Below are positions 15,201 to 26,000 of a DNA stretch of 64,000 bases, piece after piece. The first letter of the stretch is position 1; every line of letters starts with the position of its first letter. Made by a program: the position numbers and the translations under genes. The notes under the pieces are model-generated. The model did no database searches. It saw only the letters and a program-made list of their open reading frames with translations, and was not told the origin of the DNA. Source of the stretch: Chrysaora quinquecirrha (lineage: Eukaryota; Cnidaria; Scyphozoa; Semaeostomeae; Pelagiidae); assembly GCA_014526335.1 (NCBI GenBank), contig JACTAT010000001.1, forward strand, positions 3,338,596 through 3,402,595. The letters run 5' to 3'.

Positions 15201-16463
15201 AACCCCCTGAATAGCCTCTAGGCGGTAAATAGAGTATGTTTCTATTAAAAAAAAACGAATTAGGGCGAAAAAATTTCCCTTGAAAAATCACCAAAAAGTT
15301 AAGTCTATAGCCTTGCCAAATGGCCAAAAATCGGCCAAAATCAGGGGTTTTGAAAATTCCCTTTTTTCTTCACAAATCCTTGGCAAAACCTACCAGAAAC
15401 CCCTAGAATAGCCTCTAGGCAGTAAATAGAGTAATTTTCTATTAAAATAGGTCGAATTAGGGCGAAGAAATTTCCCTTGAAAAATCACAAAAAGGTAAGT
15501 CTATAGCCTTGCCAAATGGCCAAAAATCGGCCAAAATCAGGGGCTTTGAAAACTCCCTTTTTTCTTCACAAATACTTGGCAAAACCTACCAGAAACCCCT
15601 GAATAGCCTCTAGGCAGTAAATAAAGTAATTTTCTATTAAAATAGGTCGAATTAGGGCGAAAAAATTTCCCTCGAAAAATCGCCAAAAAGGTAAGTCTAT
15701 AGCCTTGCCAAATGGCCAAAAATCGGCCAAAATCAGTGGTTTTGAAAACTCTCTTTTTTCTTCATAAATACTTGAACAAAACCTACCAGAAACCCCCTGA
15801 ATAGCCTCTAAGCGGTAAATAAAGTATTTTTGTATAAGAATAGATCGAATTAGGGAGAAGAAATTTCCCTCGAAAAATAGCCAAAAAGTTAAGTCTATAG
15901 CCTTACCAAATTGCCAAAAATCGGCCAAAATCAGGGGTTTCAAAAAGTCCTTTTTTTCTTCAAAAACTCTTAGCAAAACCTATCAGAAACCCCTGGAGGT
16001 AGCTTCTACGGGGTAAAGAAAGTAATTTTATATTAGAATAGGTCGAATAAGGGCGAAAAAATTCTCCTCGAAAATCGCCAAAAGGGCAAGTCTATAGCCG
16101 TGGAAAATGGCCAAAATCGACCAACAGCAGGGGTTAAAACCAAAAACCTCTGAATAGAGTTGCAATTAAAGTAATTTTCTATAAGAATACGTCGAATTAG
16201 GGAGAGAAAGTTTTCCTCAAGTGGCAAAAGGCAAGTGTATAGCCTTGCCAAATGGCTGAAATCTGCTATGAAAGGCTCTCTTTTTGCCCATAAAATCAAT
16301 AAAAATCCAAGAAATCGACCAATTTTCGCCTCTTTTGTCCTATATGTTGGATATTGTTTATTGGCTTGGAGAAGTTATGCAGAAATGCAACATGGTATGA
16401 TGTATTTTAATAACATTGGCATTATTGTTTGCAGATTTCACACAAAAAAGACAATTGTTTTAA
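254..16463 (+). CDS. GOPC: GOPC/PIST, Golgi PDZ and coiled-coil protein (3' part of gene)
   Basis: GOPC is a trans-Golgi adaptor: its coiled coil binds Rab/SNARE partners and its PDZ domain binds C-terminal tails of membrane cargo and controls their sorting. Six exons are read: 254-429 (end of coiled coil, with [13 protein letters not shown]), 1540-1822 ([20 protein letters not shown] linker and the start of the PDZ with GFGISIT as the carboxylate-binding loop), 2571-2821 (rest of [18 protein letters not shown] to [14 protein letters not shown], then an acidic stretch), 3631-3747, 4219-4438 (Ser/Asn-rich tail) and a short last exon from 16435 to stop TAA at 16461-16463. Phases agree across every junction. 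The N-terminal half lies left of the window. The last exon gives the end DFTQKRQLF and is least certain: if the donor at 4439 is skipped, translation stops at 4458 with RYVKT. The gene would then end 12 kb earlier, outside the satellite. It converges with PITRM1. Confidence 0.9.
430..1539. other. GOPC intron, unique-looking sequence
   Basis: About 1.1 kb between two GOPC exons. I see no tandem repeat, terminal inverted repeat or coding block in it. The short open frames here start in or run across exon borders and show no recognisable domain. Confidence 0.6.
2265..2460 (+). mobile_element. tRNA-related SINE, family 1, copy a
   Basis: The segment contains GGTCGGGGTTCGAGCCC, a good RNA polymerase III B box (GGTTCGANNCC), and about 30 bases upstream TGGCTCATAGTG, a possible weak A box. 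Related sequence occurs in reverse orientation near 45455-45605 and 62808-62955 and partly at 28998-29110, sharing the blocks CTGAGATCCTAG and AACCCTGGCTGTG. Multiple dispersed copies plus pol III boxes point to a tRNA-derived SINE in the GOPC intron. I cannot define its ends or a target duplication. Confidence 0.55.
2849..3554. repeat. (TGAC)n tetranucleotide array, ~700 bp
   Basis: Almost uninterrupted ACTG/TGAC units fill about 700 bp of a GOPC intron. One ACTGATTG variant lies near 2920 and several GGCTGACT variants near 3500-3520. The low divergence suggests recent expansion or ongoing length change. A long open frame on the minus strand (Ser-Val-Ser-Gln repeats) is a by-product of a tetramer repeat lacking stops in one frame, not a gene. 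Confidence 0.97.
4439..5440. other. GOPC last intron, left part, no clear feature
   Basis: About 1 kb between the penultimate GOPC exon and the first recognisable satellite-like sequence. It has G-rich and AT-rich stretches but no tandem period, inverted termini or coding block that I can see. Confidence 0.5.
5440..16330 (+). repeat. Intronic satellite array, ~195-bp monomer, ~54 copies
   Basis: The marker AAGTCTATAG recurs about 54 times between 5.93 and 16.2 kb with spacing of 190-200 bp (mean about 195 by position). Each monomer has, in order, ACTTGGCAAAACCTACCAG, a GAATAGCCTCTAGGCGGTAAATA block, a GTCGAATTAGGGCGAAAAAATTT-like block, AAAAGGTAAGTCTATAGCC, GCCAAATGGCC, CGGCCAAAATCAGG and a CCCTTTTTTCTTC pyrimidine tract (longer blocks abbreviated here in their key bases). 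At least two monomer types alternate: TTGCCAAATTGCC with AAGTTAAG, mostly at 5.9-8 kb and about 9.8-10.1 kb, and GCCAAATGGCC with AAGGTAAG elsewhere. Divergent monomers form both edges (about 5440-5930 and 15950-16330), as expected for homogenisation by unequal exchange in the interior. The whole array lies in the last GOPC intron. The many 60-130 codon minus-strand frames are translations of the monomer, not genes. Confidence 0.95.
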
Positions 16464-17090
16464 AACCAAGTGACTTTCAAATTCAATTAAATCAGAAAAA
16501 TAACTAGTTAGTATGTATTCAGTAAGTATTTCTAGTTTAATTTACATCTAGACTAAGCCTTGCTTTGTAAAGTTTTGTAAGGGAGGGAGGGGGTGTAGTA
16601 TGTTACCTAGGGGAAAGTCATTGACTTATATGACGGGGTTGATTATATATATATATATTTGGGGTCTGAAACTCAGGATCACATTTTTGGTCTGATATTT
16701 TGATGACTGACAAACAATACCTGGGGTATAAAACTGATTAAAAATTTATAAAAATAATCAACATTGAATGAGGGAGGGGGTGGCAAAGACATGGACCCTC
16801 ATAAGTATGCCTCTAATTTGGGGCCTCAGTTCTACGTATAGCGTACAATTCGCTCTGGGGACTAGGTTGGGTACAGTTTTCTTTATTAGGCACCTGGGAT
16901 CTAAGCTTAAATCTATTCACTATTACATAGTCACATTATTTCACGATGTAAAAGCGTCAGCACTAGATATGTTCGATTAATATCGTTTATGAATTGTTCA
17001 AAACTCACTAAAATTGGCCTCCTAGGCTCAATTCATCCTTCAAACAGAGAAGCTAGGTTGAGCCATCATGCTGAAGTACTTCATATATGA
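16464..17090. other. Convergent intergenic space GOPC / PITRM1
   Basis: Holds the 3' flanks of two genes pointing at each other. An AT dinucleotide run lies near 16645-16660. No clear polyadenylation signal pair and no extra coding block were recognised. Confidence 0.5.
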
Positions 17091-20000
17091 TCACATGCCT
17101 TGCTTTGTCTCCCAATCATGGCTTTGTTGCAGATTTTCATTCTCAGGGCCTATGACGGTCTTTGAATCGATTTGCATTCCAGGTAGAAGATATCTAGAAT
17201 AGATAGTAGGTAAGTTAGGTATAATAAACTCTTCCCCCGAAATATTGTTGGTCATGCGTTACATTCTACATATATATTGCTTCTTGGACGGGTGTAGGAC
17301 AATACCCCCGGAGAAAATGTTACCAATGTTTCTTTTCAATGGACATTTTGATTTTTCAGGGGGTGATCAATATCAGATGGATTAATTGATAATAAAGAAG
17401 AACGGTAGCGTAAAGATTTACACAAATGTCTTCCATCTTTCTGAAGATAACCAAAACTCGAATGGCACAGAGACGTATTCCACGAGTCGTAGTTTCCACT
17501 TCTTAGGCCAATGTTTAGTCATCCATCTGGAAAGTCACCCATCCAGATGCAGACCTCATACGACAAAGCTTAACTTCAGCTGTCTAACGAGAACTGATTG
17601 AGAAGCTTGGCCACTCACTCCACTAGGGTACATGGTCTAGTTCCGTTCTAATTGCTGAAGGTTAGATTTGTTCTTATATAGTACTGTTTAGATCCTATTT
17701 AGGAGCTCAATATAAATTAGAAGGCAGAAGAACCTTTACACAGGCCCACGATTCAAACAGACATTGAATGATTGAAAAAATGACTTGGAAATAAGGTGAT
17801 TTTTAGAGTATCTTACCGATTTGATACATCGGTGAGGTCATTTCTTGAACATTCAAAAAGTTTATCTCTGTATGATTGACGCATGTCATCTGTTATTCCT
17901 TGAGAGAAAAGGGTCGAGCCTCTGTTTGCTGGTGAAACAGGACTATCAATCTAGAAAAAAATCAAATATACGTCATTGCTAATGCATAACAGTCGCAATT
18001 CCATATAGTGTGGACTTTAGGGAAGAATAGTTTGTGGTCAGCCAGGCCTACGTCGACATCGCGCACAGTCAAAAACTAGTTGCCGAATGCTAATCGGCGA
18101 TTTTTTGGAACTATTTTATCAAAATTTTGACTTGTCTACAAAGGCGCTCTGGCAACTAATTGGCAACTACTTTCTTTTTGACAGGAACTAGTCCGCGCAC
18201 AACTCCAGAAAGTTAGGCATGTTCTGTTCTACTTCTGCGATTAGTTGACAACTGACTCCCGTCCGTCGCAATCGACATGAGAGCATTGCAGCCGCAATCA
18301 GCTGTATCCTAAAAATTCTGACTAGCTGCTGACATGTTGACATAAGTTAGCAGCTAAAACTAGTTGGCGTTAGTTCTATCATATCGTAGGTCAACATTAG
18401 CCTGGCTTAGGGAACGTGGCTAAAATTTACAGGGAGCAAGAGAACTTCGAAAAACAGGGATCAAGTAAAATCCTCTATTAATCCGCTTGAATATCAATCT
18501 GAAAAATAATCCTACAAAAACTAGGTGAGTCGAATTCCCGATTAGTACGTAGAAAAGTTATAAAAATAGTGTCTGAAATAGGCCAACTCACCGCAGCAAA
18601 TACAGATAATTTTGCTTCTTCTATATCATCAGAGGTGAATTCAGAATTACTTGCCCATTTTACAGATTCTTCGAATGCTTTAAGCGTATCAGTATTATTA
18701 GGATCTCTAAAAAAATTAATACAGTGAGGAAGCTTGAATGGAATAGCAATTAGGTTGCAATACACCTTTTTAAAGAGGTCTGGGTCGGCGCAATATTTTT
18801 CTGTATGATGGTGGACATCTTGAGTAAGGGAATCCTGTCGCGTGCAAGGAAGTGAATTCCAGTCGATCCAGGGAAGGAAGTGCAGCAAATTTTGTTTCGA
18901 ATTCAAGTATACTTGGAGAAAAAGTTATAGAAAGGACTCAAGTCCCAGCTTATCTGATCAGAAGGCGTTTAATCAAGTAATTTCCTTTTTGTGGGTTACT
19001 TTAGTCTTGTTTCCTGGGTGTCTGCAGATATTTGCAAAATTGCAATGAACTTGAAGCAAAATCTGCTGCACTACCTTTCTTTAGCGACCACAATCCCTAA
19101 CAGAGGATTGATTCTTTTACCCAAAATGTCAGGAGCAGACAGGTCAGGTGAGAACAGATCAGATCATATAAGAAATCTTTTCAAAACTAAGAGACTGACG
19201 ATAATTAATTACCTATACGAGTAAAACGAAAATACACTTGCACCAAGTTTAGCACCTCCTCCATACGCTCCTCCTTTCTCTCTGCGATAAAAAGAACAGG
19301 CAAAATTTCAAACACAAATCCACATACTGGTGTAAACTTCTTTTACAATCTATAATATTCTAATGCTTTTTCCCTTTTTAGTCTGTATTTTTGAAAATCT
19401 TTGATTTGATGTATTTAGCTTTTAGCCTTTTAACGTTATTATATTTTTATGGTGCTTAATAGGGCAGTGATTGTATGTAGGTAGGATTGACAATCAAATA
19501 AAACAGAAAAGCTAAAACTGCACAAAGCAACATAATGACATTTCTTGTCATTTTGGCACAGGGCTGGTGCACTGACTGCCCATTTGGAAGTCCCTATGAT
19601 GAGAAAAACATCACCAGATCTCAGTTGATGGACAATGGTGCCTACATAATGCTGAGGGACTTCGCTTGCATTGCTAAAATATTGCTTTTCCCCTGCCACT
19701 TTGCTTTTCTCTGGGACAAAAACTACAAATATTAATGGCATTGAAATATGATTCAATATGTTACCTGATCTCCCTATGAAGGAATTTTGCTGATAGAAGC
19801 TTCGCTAAGATTCGTAGCCTAAAATAAATAAATAATAAAAGTTTAAGGAATGATAAAAACACCAGATGTGATTTTTCCACAAGTGGCATACAACATTAGA
19901 TGGGATTGAAATTTGGACTACATGATCATCGGAGAGCCTAGACGGCATGATCAGATGGCCATCGATGTTTCCACAGAGCTAAAGAGCTCAATGAAATAGT

Positions 20001-23000
20001 CGAGTAGCTCTCCAAGTCATACAGTCCAATGCTTCCCTCTCGTTGGGCTTGGTTTTCTGCGAGTAACCCTCAAAATCATACAGCTCAAGGTTCTCCTCCC
20101 GTTTGAATTTTGTGCTTCGGTTATGCTGAATCTTCTTCAGCACCATACATATTATATATAGACAGGGGCGTATTTATACTTGAAATATTGGGGGGGTGTC
20201 AATAAATTTGCCCGAATTTTCTCGTTTACCATAAAGGTCCTTAAAGTTCAATACATGAGAAATCCGATGAAAATATAACCACCCGGGGTAATGTCTGTGC
20301 AGTACAGTGGAGGCTGTGCAGTACAGTGGAGGGATCACATGATGCGTGTGGGGGGATAAAATTGAGTACAGTGGAGGCTGTTCAGTACAGCGGAGGGATA
20401 ACATGATACGTGTGGGGGGATAGCATTGAGTACAGTGGAGGCTGTGCAGTACAGCGGAGGGATAACATCAGAACAGTGGAGGCTGTTCAGTACTGTGGAG
20501 GGATAACACAGTGGAGGTTATAGCGCCATCGTGCTGCTTTCCACAAGCGATTTCGTTGTGTTGCTTTATTGACTGAGAAATGAACGAGGCCTTTTTTTCT
20601 TACTTGTCTGAAGTTATGCCAAGATAAACATAAATAGACGAAGAATATAAATCCTTTTTGCTTGAAGCTCCCTCAAAAAGCAGTAGCCCAAAAAGCTACT
20701 TTGATTGTTATTTAGAAAGTTTGGAAGCTTGCCTAGTTTTGGAGAAGTTGAAACATGATGGAGATCTTGATGAAGATCTTTCCAAAAAAGATCGTAAGGA
20801 TGGAGAACCAAGACGCTGTTTAATTCCTTTCAACAATTCGGGTATTGGCGATATCGATTTGCATTCTGAAAATGAATATTATGAAGATGGGACAGAAAAT
20901 ATTATTTCCGATGTGGTTGATGAATTAATTCTTAGCGAGTTTGCAAATTAGACTTCGTTTGAAGATGCTACGTTATCTGAAGAGGATTCTCTAAAATCTC
21001 TGTTTCGAAAGGTGTTTTTAACGACGTTACGTTATGAATGACCGAACTGTACTAATGTAATCCCTCCACAGTGCTGAACAGCCTCCACTGTACTGATGTT
21101 ATCCCTCCGCTGTACTGAACAACCTCCACTGTACTGCACAGACATTACCCCTGATAACTATGAGTGAATAATTAATTTTTTAGAGTGTATTTGCAAAACT
21201 TCAAAATTGCGATGAATAGCGTATTTCGGGCATACTTAAAAGCGTGACTACGTAGGTCCCCCAGAGATTAGGTGATAGGATAAAACAGCATGTCCCTACT
21301 AATATTCGTCAGCATAATTTTCGGCAAAGAGAGCAACCACCCCGTGGGTCTAAACAACAACCCAGTCCTAAACATGATTCGGCCATAGGACAACATCTAC
21401 TTGATAACCCAATTTGTGCGGAAAATTACAGCGAGGATTGTTTCAGAATCATTGGCAAAGCAAGATCTTTGTTTCACTTAGGGGTTTTGGAATCTGTCTA
21501 TATCAAAACCAAAAGGCCGGTTTTGTGTAGACAAAAAGAGTTCGTTTTCTCACTTGGACTCTTCAAATAATTCTATTGGTCTTCCCGCTGTATCCGACCA
21601 GCTGATTGGTGTTCAAAACACAATGCCAATTCAGCTTTTCGTTCTTTGTGATTGGTGCATTTCGAGCCGCATTTGGGTATAAATTCCGCCTTAGTCTACT
21701 GTTTCGGTCTGTTTCTGACGTTCATACTCTGAGGAGTGTCAGACGAAAAAAGCTTTTAAGCATGCCCGAAAATGATTCCGCTATTCATCGCAATTTTTAA
21801 CGTTTTATATCTTAGAAGTGAGTCTAGCTTGTTAAAAATGCATTCAAAATATCAGATCAAATGAGTATTTACATTTAATTCCATAATTTAAAAAGATGTT
21901 TTCGAAAATTTGCCCGAATTTTTTCAATATTTTGGAAATATTGGGGGGGTGTGACACCCCCCCACACCCCCCAGTAGCTACGCCCCTGTATATAGATATA
22001 TATCAGTCGTAAATTACGAACAACAGGGTAGACTTAAAGTGGCATACCACAATAGATGGGATTCGAAACAAGAATGCATGACCAAAGAGCCAAAGACGAT
22101 TCCACTGAGCTATAGAGCTCAATGAAATGGCCAAGTAACTCCCCAAGTCATACAGCCCAAGTAAGACAACCGTATCTGGGCTGATTTTAGTTGCTGAATT
22201 AGAGAACCGAACAAATAAGGAATTGCTGGCTTACCTTGGGTGATCTTCATGACAGTAGGGAACAGTTCGAATTCCACGACTGACATAATTGACAGGAAAA
22301 GGCATTGGAATGAATATGTTCTTATTCTTTGCTTTGAATGAAGGCATCTGAAAAAGAAAATGAATCTCAGCAAAAGTAGAAAGATCAATTGACTAGCTTT
22401 AGAATGAGATAGACATTGTTTTCGTATGATACTTCTCTGGGGTTTAGAATATAAGCAATACTATTTGGCTGGAGAAAGCACTCCATTTCTCCACTTTACC
22501 TATCTGGGTTGCTGGTTCTTGAAGTCTAGGATTAGTTGTTGAAACTAAAGAGATTAATAAGACCAACACATCTTGAATCTGTGACTTTGCCCTTGTACTA
22601 AGATTTCCCGCGTCTGTCTAATATTTCTTATGAAACATTTAATTTAATGAAGTTATCAGATAAAAAGGTTCACTAGCCGCCAGAAAAATTATTAAAAATC
22701 CGCTGTTTTTTCAGTCATTTTACATATTGCAAATAAAGGATGTAGGCACAGTTAGAATTCTAAGTAATTCAAAGGTATTCTGAGCAATCAAACGTTAAAA
22801 AGATACCCATATCATTGGGATGTACCAGTTATGGATAATTATAAGCAATGCTAATACCGTGTTGGTTTCAATTTCATCAGAGCCAAGAGAATTAATTGAT
22901 GTTAAAAATGCTTCTAATGCCGTAGTTGCGTTTTGCCTGGCATCAGCAGTCATATTCAAAGAACACCTAAAATATTAAAAAAGTTCTAAAGACTAAATCA

Positions 23001-26000
23001 TCTTATCATAAGTCGATATATAACATTCATCAAATTATAACTATCATATGCTGATCAATGTGCAAAGAATAACAATAACTCAAAAGAACCATTTTTTAAA
23101 TTTATGCATTTATGTTTTTAAGTTCTGAAACCTTGTTGACTTATACTCTTCTCAGTCATCCGCTAGCATGCATATATATATTAAAAAGTCTCAGAAGCCT
23201 TCGGCTTTTGATGACAGAAGGTTTTGGAGAGCTCCAAAACCTACCCTTTTCGGAAAAGTGGCTTCGAAAAACAAACATCCCGAAAAAAGAAGGCTACCGA
23301 AAAAAGGATTCCTTCAGATGAACACGCCCTACGTTTCCATTTGCGATGAGGAAATTTAATAAATTTTCCTTCTCTGAATGATCATACATCATACCCAAAT
23401 TGGTAGCAAGGCCAAACGAACGACAGAAAAGCATGAAGTAATCTTACCTAACATCATTAACATTAAGCAAATGACAAGCAATCTGAATAAGATTATTAGC
23501 CACTGATTCTAAGTCATCAGACTCTGCAATTTCTTTCATAAACAGAACCTGAAATATAGTAACGTAATTTGTAATCAAGATGCAAAGCAACATGAATCAT
23601 GATAAATCTTAATCGAAAATCCCTAAGCAAAGTTGATCATTATAGTTATACTAAATCATCGACAATCATTCTCAGTCACCTCGTTTCCCATCAGTCTTTA
23701 AAAATCACATATAATCAATACAATCATTCACCGGTTAATCAAAACAATCAAAAGTAACACTACAATCATTCAACGGTCAATCACTAACAATCATGTAATG
23801 GTCAATCATAGACAATGACACTGAATCAAGATGAATCATGAAACCACATACCTGCGATATGCCTCCAAACAATTCCCCAAATCGTGCAGCAGGCGTCAGA
23901 CTACTTGCTGCTGACGTCATTGCATACATGTGACCAGAATCAGAAATCGACATGGCCAAATCAGAAGCAATCGCATTAATCAAGGTACGTAGGCGATCAT
24001 AATCTTTCAGGTTTGGTCTAATTTGGTAAAAAAATGACGTTATTCTTGAATTAATAAATCATAATGATAGTAATTTTAAATCAGCAAAGTAGCCTCTGGT
24101 ATAGCTATTTTCTACAAGATCTGACTGAGTTATTCAGGATTAACTTCTTCTTTTAGTACTTCAAATACCGTCCAACATGAAAAGATCTACAATTCTCGCG
24201 AAAAATAGCTTAATAAGACCTTGATGTCTTGGGTGCCTATTGCTATAGCTGCTTTTTTATTACAGCCCCCCCCCCCACCGCTTTATGCAAAGTTGTTCAT
24301 CACATCAACATTGAACACCAAACTTGATTCAACTTCAAACAAATGGCGCTTACCACTGCCTCAACATTGATCCCTGAGGTGAGGGACTACATATGTGAAA
24401 ATCACGGGTTAAGGTTTGAAAAGCCCCAACATTTTTGCCAAGAATGTTCTCAAGAAGGCTGAAACCATCCTGACAATCCAGTTTTTGTTAATCTATTAAT
24501 TAGTTACGAAAGAGAGAGATCCTGGAAGAGCAAAAAAGAATTGAGTTTTCTCGAAAAGCCTTACTGGTTGAAGACATCTTGCCACAATGAAAACATTCTA
24601 GCCAGGTTTCTGTCCAAGCAGTGTGACTCAAACTTCACTCCCTTAAAGAAAAATGATGATACAGGAATTAACCGAAGATAACTCAGAACGAGATTTACTC
24701 GAATTTGTCATAGTAAAGCTGCGACAGAAGCTACCCAGAAACTGATTCTTTTCGTACTACGGTACAGTACAATAAATGTGAAACACGCAATAGAATTCTT
24801 GATCATCAAATGCAAATTTTGATGAATGCATAATCAATAAAACTCGTACATAATAACCTTGAAAAGAAGCTTCTGAACGCCGCCTGTTAGATTGTAATGC
24901 TAAGGTGTGTACCATAACCAGGGTTTAGGTTCTCAAAATGGGGCGAGAAGCAATTGCCAGAAAACAAAGCATGGTTGAAGGTTTAGCAGTTTAGCTCTGG
25001 CCCCCGCTTCACAATAGAGGTTTCCGCAAAAGATGGCCGCCGTTTCTGTGAACCCCTTGTTTTTCATAAGGTTTTACGAAGGGAATTCTGGGAATAATTT
25101 CCTTCGCTACGAATTCAACATCTGTAGCTATGTAAAATACGTAACTAAGGAAATTATTCCCAGAATTCCTTTCGAAAATCCTAAATGAAAACAGTAGGCA
25201 AAAACGGCGGCCATCTTTTGCGGAAGCGTCTATGTTCTGAATACAATGCTTCTGGAGTCTATGAAACAGGTTGACAAAAGCGCAAAATTGCATTTTAACT
25301 CAAGTGAGTGGATTGAAAGCCCTTTGTTAAGAACCTGTTTGGATATCAGGCTGGTTCTTATTTATTGGGTAGAAAATATACAATTTCAGGCTGTAGGTTC
25401 TCAATAAACGAAGGTTCTTATATCTTATAATAACTGTAACGTCTTACTTCTTTAGATTATCTAGTTTTACTTCCTTACCAGTTCAAACTGATCTTGTTCG
25501 GTATGATGCGAAACCAGATGTGGGCTGACTGATAGTCCCCCAGTATACATTTCAATATCTTGAGATAATTCTTCGTAATTTTTATTGCCAGCTCCCATTC
25601 TAAAAAATGCAAAATTGACGCAATACATAGCAATGCTGACTGCAAGTGCCGGGTGTTGATTTGCAAATCGTTTAGTGAATTTAATCTAAAATTATACAAA
25701 GACAACGAGTATATGAATAAAAGTGGTATTACTTGGTAATAATGCTGCAGAACAGAGGCAAGTATGGCTTCAATGAATAGGGCAATGCTGATGCATCTGT
25801 GATTGCTCTGAAGTATGTTATTCTATTGGTAGGTTGCTCACAAAATTGTACTTGAACATTTGCATCTACGAAAAAAAAGAGAAAATCAGAGAAACCCCAA
25901 CTAAATTTAACATGCAAATTTAACATCTTACGATAAACAATGCAATTTAACATACAAAAAAACTAGATAAAAGCGTTTTAATAATATGCCTTATAGACAG

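Larger units (their letters stand above)
20163..21988. mobile_element. Non-autonomous hAT-like element with 8-bp target duplication
   Basis: The ends CAGGGGCGTA and TACGCCCCTG form short terminal inverted repeats. They are flanked by identical octamers TATATAGA at 20155-20162 and 21989-21996. An 8-bp duplication with CAGGG-type termini is the hAT superfamily signature. GGGGGGGTGT runs lie just inside both ends. No transposase frame is present. The interior is occupied by a fold-back element and a Penelope-like remnant, described separately. The insertion is in a PITRM1 intron. Confidence 0.85.

Noticed and set aside
5930..16090. CRISPR-like array
   Set aside because: Repeats are ~195 bp with no variable unique spacers between short repeats, and the context is an animal intron.
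6011..16299. Some twenty minus-strand frames of 60-136 codons with similar peptides ([15 protein letters not shown] type)
   Set aside because: They are all translations of the ~195-bp satellite monomer, repeatedly interrupted by stops and shifts; the peptide similarity only reflects the DNA repeat.
18478..18906. 142-codon minus-strand frame as a separate gene
   Set aside because: Only its middle (18592-18706) is a PITRM1 exon with GT/AG borders; the rest is flanking intron read-through.
19439..19756. 105-codon minus-strand frame in a PITRM1 intron
   Set aside because: No recognised domain, no splice-consistent link to neighbouring exons, and composition like the surrounding intron; possibly an old mobile-element fragment but not supported.
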